From positions 1 through 11,529 of the forward strand of contig JAISGW010000089.1 of NCBI GenBank assembly GCA_031262895.1: a stretch of DNA of 11,529 bases, in the 5' to 3' direction. The DNA comes from Tannerella sp. (GTDB lineage: Bacteria > Bacteroidota > Bacteroidia > Bacteroidales > Tannerellaceae). Positions within the stretch are counted from its first letter, which is position 1; each line of letters begins with the position of its first letter. Below the pieces are notes generated by a model, which saw only the letters and a program-made list of their open reading frames with translations, made no database searches and had not been told where the DNA came from. Shown piece after piece: positions 1 to 5,276 of this stretch. A program made the position numbers and the translations under genes.

Positions 1-377
1 CGGAAATCTTCTTCTAAACGCACTTTTCGGCAAAGCAAGTTATTGATATCCGCCGCCACCTGGTACATGCCGTAAGAGGGTTCTATGGTCAATATCTCGT
101 CTTTGCCCGGTTCGCAGAAGGTGCGCATGAGCAGGTCTATGCACTCGTCGCTGCCGTTGCCGAGGAAAATGCGGCCGGCAGCTATCCCCTTCACCTCGGC
201 CACGCGCGTTTTCAACCGACGTTGCAAGGGGTCGGGGTAGCGGTTATAGGGGGCATGGAAGGGGTTTTCGTTCGCGTCTAAATAGACGGAGGCCTCGCCT
301 TGGAACTCGTCCCTCGCCGAGGAATACGGCTTCAGGTTCCATATATTGGGGCGCACCAACTCTTGCATCGTTTTCAT
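1..377 (-). CDS. hisC: Histidinol-phosphate aminotransferase, N-terminal part (partial)
   Basis: This is the first 125 codons of HisC, the PLP-dependent class I/II aminotransferase that converts imidazole-acetol phosphate plus glutamate to histidinol phosphate in the cytoplasm. Seen directly: the start MKTMQELVRPNIWNLKPYSS, then LDANENPF at about residues 33-40, NRYPDP at about 45-50, the GNGSDECIDLL segment at about 73-83 and PSYGMYQV at about 100-107. This order is typical of HisC substrate and cofactor-binding N-terminal regions. The PLP lysine would lie beyond the left edge. The ATG at 375-377 begins one base after the hisD stop codon, so the two genes are almost certainly co-transcribed and translationally coupled. 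A second in-frame ATG at 366-368 is an alternative start. Family assignment is secure; only the 3' end is missing. Confidence 0.95.
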   Translation of the reverse strand, partial: MKTMQELVRPNIWNLKPYSSARDEFQGEASVYLDANENPFHAPYNRYPDPLQRRLKTRVAEVKGIAAGRIFLGNGSDECIDLLMRTFCEPGKDEILTIEPSYGMYQVAADINNLLCRKVRLEEDF

Positions 378-378
378 T

Positions 379-1656
379 TCATTCCATTCTTAAGGTGACG
401 GCCTTGCGGTGCGCCTCCAATTGTTCGTGTGCAGCCATCAGGCGGATGGTGTCGGCCAAGCCTTCCAAGCCCTGACGGCTGATCTCCTGAAAAGTGACCT
501 TGTGCATGAAGCTGTCGAGGTTGACGCCGCTGTAAGCCCTGGCGCAACCGCCCGTAGGCAAGGTGTGGTTGGTGCCCGAAGCATAATCGCCCGCGCTTTC
601 CGGGGTATACGGTCCGAGGAAGACGCTGCCGGCATTACGCACCTCGGAAGCCAGCCGCGCATAATCGGCCGTTTGGATAATCAGGTGTTCAGGGGCATAA
701 AGATTAGTGAAAGCCATCACTTCCCGCCAGTCCCGCATCAGGAGGATGCGGCTGTTGGCCAGAGCCTTTTCCGCAATGGCCTTGCGGGGGAGTGCGGGCA
801 ATTGCCGCTCAAGGGCCTCCTTCACGGGTTCAATGATTTCCGGAGAGGCCGTCAACAGGAGGACTTGGCTGTCTGCCCCGTGTTCGGCCTGCGAAAGCAA
901 GTCGGCCGCAACGAAATCAGGCTTGGCCGAGGCATCGGCGATGACCTCCACCTCCGAAGGGCCGGCAGGCAGGTCAATGGCCGTGCCTTGCAAATTAATC
1001 CATTGCTTGGCGGCGGTCACGTATTGGTTGCCCGGACCAAAGAGCTTGTCGACTTTCGGCACCGACTCCGTGCCGTAAGCCATGGCGCCTATGGCCTGAA
1101 TGCCGCCCGCCTTGAAAAGTTTGTGGACGCCAGCCACGCGTGCGGCGAAAAGGATAGCCGGATGCAGTTTGCCTTCCTTATTCGGGGGCGAGCAAAGGAC
1201 GATTTCCCCGCAACCGGCAATACGGGCGGGAATACCCAACATCAGCACGGTAGAAAACAAAGGAGCCGTACCGCCGGGCACATACAGGCCGACCTTTTCT
1301 ATGGGCAGGGCCTTCTGCCTGCAAACGACGCCCGGCGCCGTCTCTACCGTGATTTCCTTGAAGAACTGGGCGGCATGGAAAGCCTCTATATGGCGGGCAG
1401 CCGTCTGTATAGCCTTTTTCAGCTCGGCGGGAAGCAAAGCCTCAGCTTCCTCCATTTCTTCCTTGCTCACCTGCAAACAAGAAAGCTGCACATGGTCGAA
1501 TGTTTGTTCGTATGCCTTCACGGCCGCATCGCCGCGCCGCTGCACCTCGCCCAATACCTGACGTACCGTATTGAACAGGCTGTCGAGCGGCAAGACCGGC
1601 CGCTTCGCCAATGCCTTCCATTCGGAAGGACGGGGATAATTTATCGTCTGTATCAT
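379..1656 (-). CDS. hisD: Histidinol dehydrogenase
   Basis: This 425-residue protein fits HisD (E. coli about 434), the zinc enzyme that oxidises histidinol twice with NAD+ to give histidine, the last step of the pathway. Seen directly: GLYVPGGTAPLFSTVLM at 123-139, FGPGNQYV at 206-213, IDLPAGPSEV at 227-236, SQAEHGADSQ at 255-264, YAPEHL at 320-325, SAGDYASGTNH at 354-364 and LEAHRKAV at 413-420. By family knowledge, Q256, H259, D357 and H416 are the expected zinc ligands and E323/H324 the catalytic pair; all are present. I chose the ATG at 1654-1656 (MIQTINYP) because it overlaps the hisG stop as ATGA. The open frame continues 25 codons upstream, but that stretch is antisense-frame hisG sequence. 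It is the middle gene of hisG-hisD-hisC. No defect is visible. Confidence 0.97.
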   Translation of the reverse strand: MIQTINYPRPSEWKALAKRPVLPLDSLFNTVRQVLGEVQRRGDAAVKAYEQTFDHVQLSCLQVSKEEMEEAEALLPAELKKAIQTAARHIEAFHAAQFFKEITVETAPGVVCRQKALPIEKVGLYVPGGTAPLFSTVLMLGIPARIAGCGEIVLCSPPNKEGKLHPAILFAARVAGVHKLFKAGGIQAIGAMAYGTESVPKVDKLFGPGNQYVTAAKQWINLQGTAIDLPAGPSEVEVIADASAKPDFVAADLLSQAEHGADSQVLLLTASPEIIEPVKEALERQLPALPRKAIAEKALANSRILLMRDWREVMAFTNLYAPEHLIIQTADYARLASEVRNAGSVFLGPYTPESAGDYASGTNHTLPTGGCARAYSGVNLDSFMHKVTFQEISRQGLEGLADTIRLMAAHEQLEAHRKAVTLRME

Positions 1657-2504
1657 CGTATCATCTTTTCTATGGGCATGATGAGGATACCCTCGGCGCC
1701 CATAGACTTGAGCTTGCCGATAATTTCCCAAAAGTGTTTCTCGTCAATAACCGATTGAACCGACACCCAGCCGGCTTCGGCCAGGGGCGTCACGGTAGGG
1801 CTTTTCATGCCGGGCAACAAACGAATGATTTCCTGTAGCTGCTCCTGGGGGGCATTGAGCATTACGTATTTCTTCCCTTCGGCGGCTTGTATGGCCTCGA
1901 AACGGAAGAGCAGTTCCGACAAAATGGCTTCCTTTTCGGCGCACAGGGATGGATGGGCTATCAACAAAGCTTCGCTTTGCATGACGACTTCCACTTCCTT
2001 AAGCTGGTTGCTTATCAAAGTGCTGCCCGAGCTGACGATATCGAAGATAGCGTCGGCCAGGCCGATGCCGGGGGCAATTTCCACGGAACCGCTGATGACA
2101 TGCAGTTCGGCCCGAACGCCTTTGTCGGCCAGATATTTTGAGAGAATGCTCGGGTATGAAGTGGCTATCGTCTTGCCGTTGAACCAGGCCATACCGTTAT
2201 AATCCTCCTCCCGTGGGATGGCCAGTGAAAGATGACAGCGACTGAAGCCGAGGCGTTTCACCAAGCGTGCTTGAGCACCCTTCTCTATGTATTCGTTCTC
2301 ACCGACAATGCCCACGTCGGCCACACCGTTGGCTACCGACTGGGGGATATCGTCATCACGCAGGAAAAGGACTTCCACCGGGAAGCCGTCGGCCGGAAGC
2401 AACAAAACCCGCTTGCCACGGTTCAGCCGGATGCCGGCCTCTTCCAGCAACAACAGAGTCTCCTCGTATAAGCGACCCTTCGATTGTACTGCTATTCTCA
2501 ACAT
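1653..2504 (-). CDS. hisG: ATP phosphoribosyltransferase, long form
   Basis: HisG condenses ATP with PRPP to phosphoribosyl-ATP, the first and feedback-controlled step of histidine synthesis. The 283-residue length and a C-terminal regulatory domain mark it as the long, hexameric, histidine-inhibited form (HisG_L), which does not need a HisZ partner. Seen directly: the N-terminal strand MLRIAVQSKGRL, DDIPQSVANGVADVGIVGEN at about 51-70, the PRPP-binding stretch GLADAIFDIVSSGSTL at 148-163, and the ACT-like regulatory segment at about 211-283 (KKYVMLNAP, PTVTPL, MPIEKMI). The ATG at 2502-2504 is chosen because MLRIA matches where HisG normally starts. The frame stays open 33 codons further upstream, but that part is Cys-rich, crosses a terminator-like hairpin and lies upstream of a good -7 promoter element. 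The stop overlaps the hisD start by 4 bp. Confidence 0.97.
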   Translation of the reverse strand: MLRIAVQSKGRLYEETLLLLEEAGIRLNRGKRVLLLPADGFPVEVLFLRDDDIPQSVANGVADVGIVGENEYIEKGAQARLVKRLGFSRCHLSLAIPREEDYNGMAWFNGKTIATSYPSILSKYLADKGVRAELHVISGSVEIAPGIGLADAIFDIVSSGSTLISNQLKEVEVVMQSEALLIAHPSLCAEKEAILSELLFRFEAIQAAEGKKYVMLNAPQEQLQEIIRLLPGMKSPTVTPLAEAGWVSVQSVIDEKHFWEIIGKLKSMGAEGILIMPIEKMIR

Positions 2505-2526
2505 GTTTTCTATTGGTTTACGCCCG

Positions 2527-2534
2527 CAAAAATA
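2527..2534 (-). promoter_or_regulatory. Candidate his operon promoter (-7 element)
   Basis: The minus strand reads TATTTTTG followed by C, an exact match to the Bacteroides primary-sigma -7 consensus TAnnTTTG. A transcript would start about 4-6 bases later and give a leader of roughly 18-20 nt before the hisG ATG at 2504. No TTTG is seen at the usual -33 spacing; that position falls inside the adjacent hairpin stem. The assignment rests on one box and on location. Confidence 0.5.
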
Positions 2535-2537
2535 CAT

Positions 2538-2572
2538 AAAAAAGGTGGGGAGAGAATCTTTTCTCTCCCCAC
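2538..2572 (-). terminator. Strong intrinsic-terminator-like hairpin upstream of hisG
   Basis: A perfect 12-bp inverted repeat (GTGGGGAGAGAA at 2545-2556 and its complement at 2561-2572, 4-nt loop) is followed on the minus strand by CC and six T. This is a textbook Rho-independent terminator for minus-strand transcription; the plus strand has no T tract. It lies 34 bases upstream of the hisG ATG. It could end a separate upstream minus-strand transcript, or act as an attenuator if the his transcript starts further upstream. The candidate -7 element just after it favours the first reading. Its stem overlaps where the -33 box of that promoter would be. Confidence 0.75.
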
Positions 2573-2706
2573 AGCAAAACATACATACACATTGCGTACA
2601 CATAGCCGATAATCACTTACCAACAGGGCACTATCATATCAAATCACATTACCTTACGTGTTTACGTCTTCCTTTAAAGCGACCAGACACACAAAGCCGC
2701 TTGGTT

Positions 2707-3132
2707 TCAAGCCGTATTGTGATAACGCAAAAAGACAAAAGCGGCAGGATGTCGCAACCTACGCTCGCCGTAACCCGACAAGGCTTCAAATCGTAAACGA
2801 TGGGTTGCAACAACACTGCCGCTCCCTTCTTCCCAAGCCGTTTGCAAAGAACCGCTGTGTGATCCGTCCACCGAACGCAAAGCATAGGACACATCATACG
2901 ACATAAAGGTGAAAACGGGTGGCGTTTGCAAAAAGGCGAGGTTGCCGACTATATGGCCGGACGTTCGAGCCGCAAAAAAAGGCAACAGAAGCGGAATGAG
3001 CCTCATGGCACTGTTCGCGGACGAAAAAGAAGGCTTGTCTCTTTTGACGCCGGAACCGGGACCTTCCCCTTGTAGGGCATCCTTGACTTCCGGCGACCAG
3101 ATTATATATGTTGTTAGGTCAACTGTTTCCAT
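2707..3132 (-). other. Doubtful 141-codon ORF within a possible minus-strand transcript
   Basis: An open frame starts with METVDLTTYIIWSPEVKDAL and ends in FLRYHNTA. I do not recognise a family. For it being real: it lies downstream of an exact TAnnTTTG element at 3207-3214, has an AT-rich leader before the ATG, and is followed 134 bases later by a strong terminator hairpin on the same strand. Against it: no recognisable motif, no clear membrane or signal segment, and the opposite strand is also open for 82-131 codons across much of the same stretch. It may be a small lineage-specific protein, a decayed gene, or the body of an untranslated RNA or dispersed repeat. The region contains near-repeats TTTGCAAACG at about 2840-2850 and 2923-2933 and a small stem-loop at about 2698-2711. 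Confidence 0.25.
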
Positions 3133-3206
3133 TTTATTTTCAATTAAGAAATACACACATCTAATTTTTGTCAAAGAATCCCGAAATAGCTCGTTGATTC
3201 TTGGCG

Positions 3207-3214
3207 CAAAAGTA
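3207..3214 (-). promoter_or_regulatory. Candidate minus-strand promoter (-7 element)
   Basis: The minus strand reads TACTTTTG followed by CGCC, an exact TAnnTTTG match. There is no TTTG at the usual 19-bp spacing; the nearest one is about 13 bp upstream. It would start a transcript near 3201-3203 running toward the hairpin at 2538-2572, with a leader of about 70 nt before the ATG at 3132. A second, weaker pair (TTTG at 3172-3175, 18 bp, TATTTCTT) lies closer to the ORF. Confidence 0.4.
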
Positions 3215-3268
3215 AAAACAAGGTGCACAAAAAATCACCCGTCAACGATTCCCAAGCAGGCAATGAAG

Positions 3269-3358
3269 AATGAATTGCAAGAAATGACTTTCATTTGTCC
3301 TTAATTATCAACATTTAAGCCATCGCTTATTCACATAAATCATTTCCTGCAATTCATT
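3269..3358. repeat. 19-bp inverted repeat pair with 52-bp spacer upstream of the AraC-type gene
   Basis: The left arm 3269-3287 (core AATGAATTGCAAGAAATGA) and the right arm 3340-3358 (TCATTTCCTGCAATTCATT) are inverted copies matching at 18 of 19 positions. A second short palindrome, AAATGA-CTT-TCATTT, sits at 3282-3296 and overlaps the left arm. The pair lies between the plus-strand candidate promoter at 3404 and the minus-strand candidate promoter at 3207, which suits a pair of operator sites for one regulator, perhaps the AraC-type protein itself. As RNA it could also form a long stem. No flanking target duplication was seen, so a miniature transposon is less likely. Confidence 0.6.
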
Positions 3359-3403
3359 TATATAAAATCTGGCCGAATGGTACACATCGAACAAAAAAGC
3401 CCG

Positions 3404-3411
3404 TATCTTTG
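3404..3411 (+). promoter_or_regulatory. Candidate promoter of the AraC-type gene (-7 element)
   Basis: TATCTTTG followed by C is an exact and very typical Bacteroides -7 element. Transcription would begin near 3415-3417, only a few bases before the ATG at 3419, giving an almost leaderless mRNA. A good -33 TTTG is not visible. If real, it excludes the upstream ATG at 3377 as the main start. Confidence 0.45.
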
Positions 3412-3418
3412 CAGGCAA

Positions 3419-4501
3419 ATGGAACAAGGACATATTACAAATCTAAAAAAGCAAACAGATACGCCTGCCTACGACCGATTACGAAGTCATTTTCTTCACG
3501 GCTATTTATCCATTATGCTGGTCATGCTCATGGCATACACGTACGCAGCTTGGGGCATCATTTGTCTTTTCCCCTGCTCTCTTTTCATGGGCGTCTTTTT
3601 TCTGCTTCATTTGGCATTCCTCGTTATTTCTTACGCCCTTCCCTATTCCAAGCTACATGCCTGGCTGCCTCTCGGCATCGGTTTGATTCTGCTGACGGCC
3701 GTGCCCCTTTTGTATATTTCTTACCTGACCGGGGGCAAAGAAGTTTTCTTTTACATCATGGTGCTGCCGGTGGTCTTGGACATTTTTTATCCTTTGCATC
3801 CGCAATTGCGCTTCATCCTATACGTCAGTTGCACAGCTTTTCTGTCCTTTTGCGTGTTCGGTTGCGAATGGATGAACCAGAACCTCCACGCCGCACTTGG
3901 TGCCGTCCAATTAGAGAAAAGCTATACGGGACTTTCCCTGCGCATCTATGAAATCATCTGTTTGGTGCCATTTGCCTTTGCGCCCGCCCTTGTGTTCTAT
4001 TCCCTCTACTTTCTGATGAAAAAGCAGGCTTTACTGCAGGAAGGCTTAGTCAAAGAGACTGAGGGCCTGCGGGCCAAACTGCGACAAAAGGAAGAAATCA
4101 CCCGAACGAGCAGCCAGGAAAACAACGACGCCTATACTTTCCCTGAAAAACGCAATGAACTATTCCGCAACATCGTAACCTACTTCGAGAAAGAAAAGCC
4201 CTATTTGGATGCAGACTTCACCATCGGCAAATTGGGCTTGCACTTAGGATGCAACCCCGGCTACATTTCAAAAGCCATCCGTGCAAACAGCGGCGTGAAC
4301 TTTGCCTATTTCCTCAACACTTACCGCATCCGTTTCGCCAAAGAGAACATCTTGCGCGACGGCAACCGTTACAATATGGAATATTTCTACAAACAAGCCG
4401 GCTTTACCAACCAAAGTACTTTCAACCGCGCCTTTCGTCAAATCGAAGGCATTACGCCCTCCGAACTCATCTCTTCGCCCAAGGCAGCCGAAGAGGTTTA
4501 G
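3419..4501 (+). CDS. Membrane-anchored AraC-family transcriptional regulator
   Basis: This 360-residue protein has an integral-membrane N-terminal half and a DNA-binding C-terminal end. Hydrophobic segments are visible at about residues 28-49, 55-74, 83-104, 108-126, 129-148 and 175-199, suggesting six helices. A charged, coiled-coil-like linker follows (about 200-226), then an AraC/HTH_18 domain at about 260-351. The first helix-turn-helix includes FTIGKLGLHLGCNPGYISKAI; the second contains YFYKQAGFTNQSTFNRAFR and ITPSEL, matching the conserved AraC signature GFxxxSxFxRxF. Regulators of this design are common in Bacteroidota and are thought to sense membrane or envelope signals; the ligand and targets are unknown. 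ATG 3419 is preferred over the in-frame ATG 3377 because a TATCTTTG element lies between them and an AGG sits just upstream. It stands alone, with a hairpin after its stop. Confidence 0.88.
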   Translation: MEQGHITNLKKQTDTPAYDRLRSHFLHGYLSIMLVMLMAYTYAAWGIICLFPCSLFMGVFFLLHLAFLVISYALPYSKLHAWLPLGIGLILLTAVPLLYISYLTGGKEVFFYIMVLPVVLDIFYPLHPQLRFILYVSCTAFLSFCVFGCEWMNQNLHAALGAVQLEKSYTGLSLRIYEIICLVPFAFAPALVFYSLYFLMKKQALLQEGLVKETEGLRAKLRQKEEITRTSSQENNDAYTFPEKRNELFRNIVTYFEKEKPYLDADFTIGKLGLHLGCNPGYISKAIRANSGVNFAYFLNTYRIRFAKENILRDGNRYNMEYFYKQAGFTNQSTFNRAFRQIEGITPSELISSPKAAEEV

Positions 4502-4580
4502 CTCCATAATAGTAACACTTGGCTTGAAGCCCACCGCAAAGGCCGCAGGCCGGCGTGGTGGGTTAAGAGACGAATAGATG

Positions 4581-4614
4581 GGGAGCGCCCTGCAAGGGCA
4601 GCTCCCAAGTTTTG
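4581..4614 (+). terminator. Terminator-like hairpin after the AraC-type gene
   Basis: GGGAGC-GCCC at 4581-4590 pairs with GGGC-A-GCTCCC at 4596-4606 around a short loop, followed by AAGTTTT. This fits a plus-strand intrinsic terminator about 80 bases after the regulator stop codon. A second stem lies just upstream (CCCACC at 4530-4535 with GGTGGG at 4557-4562, enclosing GGCC-GCA-GGCC), but it has no T tract. Confidence 0.55.
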
Positions 4615-4667
4615 CTTGACGAAAGGAAGCAGCCGTGGACAAAAAAAGTGCCGGCCTTCGGTGCGAG

Positions 4668-4751
4668 CGGCGGCAACTTAACGTCTCGCAGCCGCAATTC
4701 AACGTTTCGCGGCGACGGGACAACGTCTTGCGCTCGTAACCTAACGCCTTG
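4668..4751. repeat. Degenerate 21-bp tandem repeat, four units
   Basis: Units at 4668-4688, 4689-4709, 4710-4730 and 4731-4751 align at a 21-base period. The best conserved part is the end of each unit: TTAACGTCTCG, TCAACGTTTCG, ACAACGTCTTG and CTAACGCCTTG. A weak fifth unit may follow at 4752-4772. Because the period is a multiple of three, the minus strand is open through it and would encode imperfect heptads such as RKTLSRR, RETLNCG and CETLSCR. No start context or conserved protein supports a gene there. Confidence 0.65.
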
Positions 4752-4785
4752 GCGGCAATATTTAGCGGGATAGTATTCAGCATGC

Positions 4786-5187
4786 TGCTGCTGCCTAACT
4801 GCTAACTCCTAAAAAATAAGTTCCAGATTTTCGAAAAAACCTCGGACTTTTGGTCGCTAAAAGTTCCATGTTTTTATACAAACTCCCTGCTTTTTTGCAG
4901 CCGGAAAGGAGGCAGTCAAGGTTACCCGGAACAAGCCGGTGACGAAAGCCTTTGTCACTGGCATCACGCTGTGAGACACCGGCTTGCGGATGGTGACGAA
5001 ACAGGGAAAAAACTATGGGAGCCCTCGTTTGGGGGCCTGAACCGCCTTTTTTGAGGAAGCATGCGAAATGCGTCCGTAGTGCCTCTCTTTGTCCATGCCG
5101 GATGCAACGCAACATTCAACTAAAGCCGCAACGCTTTAACAATCTAACAAAAAGCTAAAACATTATCGTTTTATTTTACACGAAAAA
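4786..5187. other. Long gene-free intergenic stretch
   Basis: I see no credible gene here. A 106-codon minus-strand frame (4795-5115) has no recognisable family or start context. Visible structure includes a CTG run at about 4784-4794, a 14-base direct repeat (AAGTTCCAGATTTT at 4818-4831 and AAGTTCCATGTTTT at 4861-4874, 12 of 14 identical, 43-base offset), a 10-base direct repeat GGTGACGAAA at 4938-4947 and 4992-5001, and the cruciform-like element listed separately. The last 60 bases are AT-rich, as expected ahead of a promoter. Confidence 0.5.
4933..4985. other. Cruciform-like structured element (three-way junction)
   Basis: A perfect 9-bp outer stem, AAGCCGGTG at 4933-4941 with CACCGGCTT at 4977-4985, encloses two further hairpins. 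One is GTGAC/GTCAC with an AAAG/CTTT extension, within about 4940-4957, partly competing with the end of the outer stem. The other is TCAC-GCT-GTGA at 4964-4974. The nested symmetry in 53 bases is unlikely to be plain chance. It could be a structured RNA, a protein-binding site or the remnant of a repeat. It is not a tRNA: there is no D or T arm signature. Confidence 0.45.
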
Positions 5188-5217
5188 GGCTTATTCCAGG
5201 GATAAGCCCTACTTTCG
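5188..5217 (+). promoter_or_regulatory. Palindrome abutting a promoter-like element of the fimbrial lipoprotein gene
   Basis: A 21-bp near-perfect palindrome at 5188-5208 has arms GGCTTAT and ATAAGCC and an inner CC-A-GG, with only one mismatched pair. Directly after it, TACTTTCG at 5210-5217 matches the Bacteroides -7 consensus at all but one position. The palindrome thus occupies the usual spacer between the -33 and -7 boxes, where a repressor or activator could act. The leader to the ATG at 5277 would be about 55 nt. Confidence 0.4.
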
Positions 5218-5276
5218 CCAATGTAATTTTCACTGTCTCGCACGAACTGACAACTAAAATTAAATTGAACACTTAT

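Noticed and set aside
409..1758. Open frame of 449 codons on the plus strand opposite hisD
   Set aside because: It is the exact antisense shadow of hisD, which has all catalytic and zinc-binding motifs; the antisense product shows no family features.
2505..2603. In-frame 33-codon N-terminal extension of hisG rich in cysteine (MCTQCVCMFCCGE)
   Set aside because: It runs through the terminator hairpin and lies upstream of the candidate promoter; HisG proteins normally begin at MLRIA-like sequence.
2575..2665. Histidine-rich stretch (IHTHCVHIADNH) that could suggest a his leader peptide
   Set aside because: It is encoded on the plus strand, antisense to the his operon, so it cannot serve as its attenuation leader; it also belongs to a frame without a plausible start.
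2941..2990. T-arm-like string GGCTCGAACGTCC on the minus strand suggesting a tRNA
   Set aside because: No acceptor stem, D arm or anticodon arm can be formed around it.
2909..3304. Plus-strand frame of 131 codons
   Set aside because: No recognisable family, overlaps the opposite-strand candidate transcript and runs into the AT-rich promoter region and inverted repeat.
3269..3358. Miniature inverted-repeat transposon
   Set aside because: Arms are present, but no target-site duplication or typical terminal bases are visible; an operator pair fits the location better.
4268..4783. Minus-strand frame of 171 codons across the end of the AraC gene and the 21-bp repeats
   Set aside because: Half of it is the antisense of the conserved AraC DNA-binding domain; the rest is repeat and hairpin sequence.
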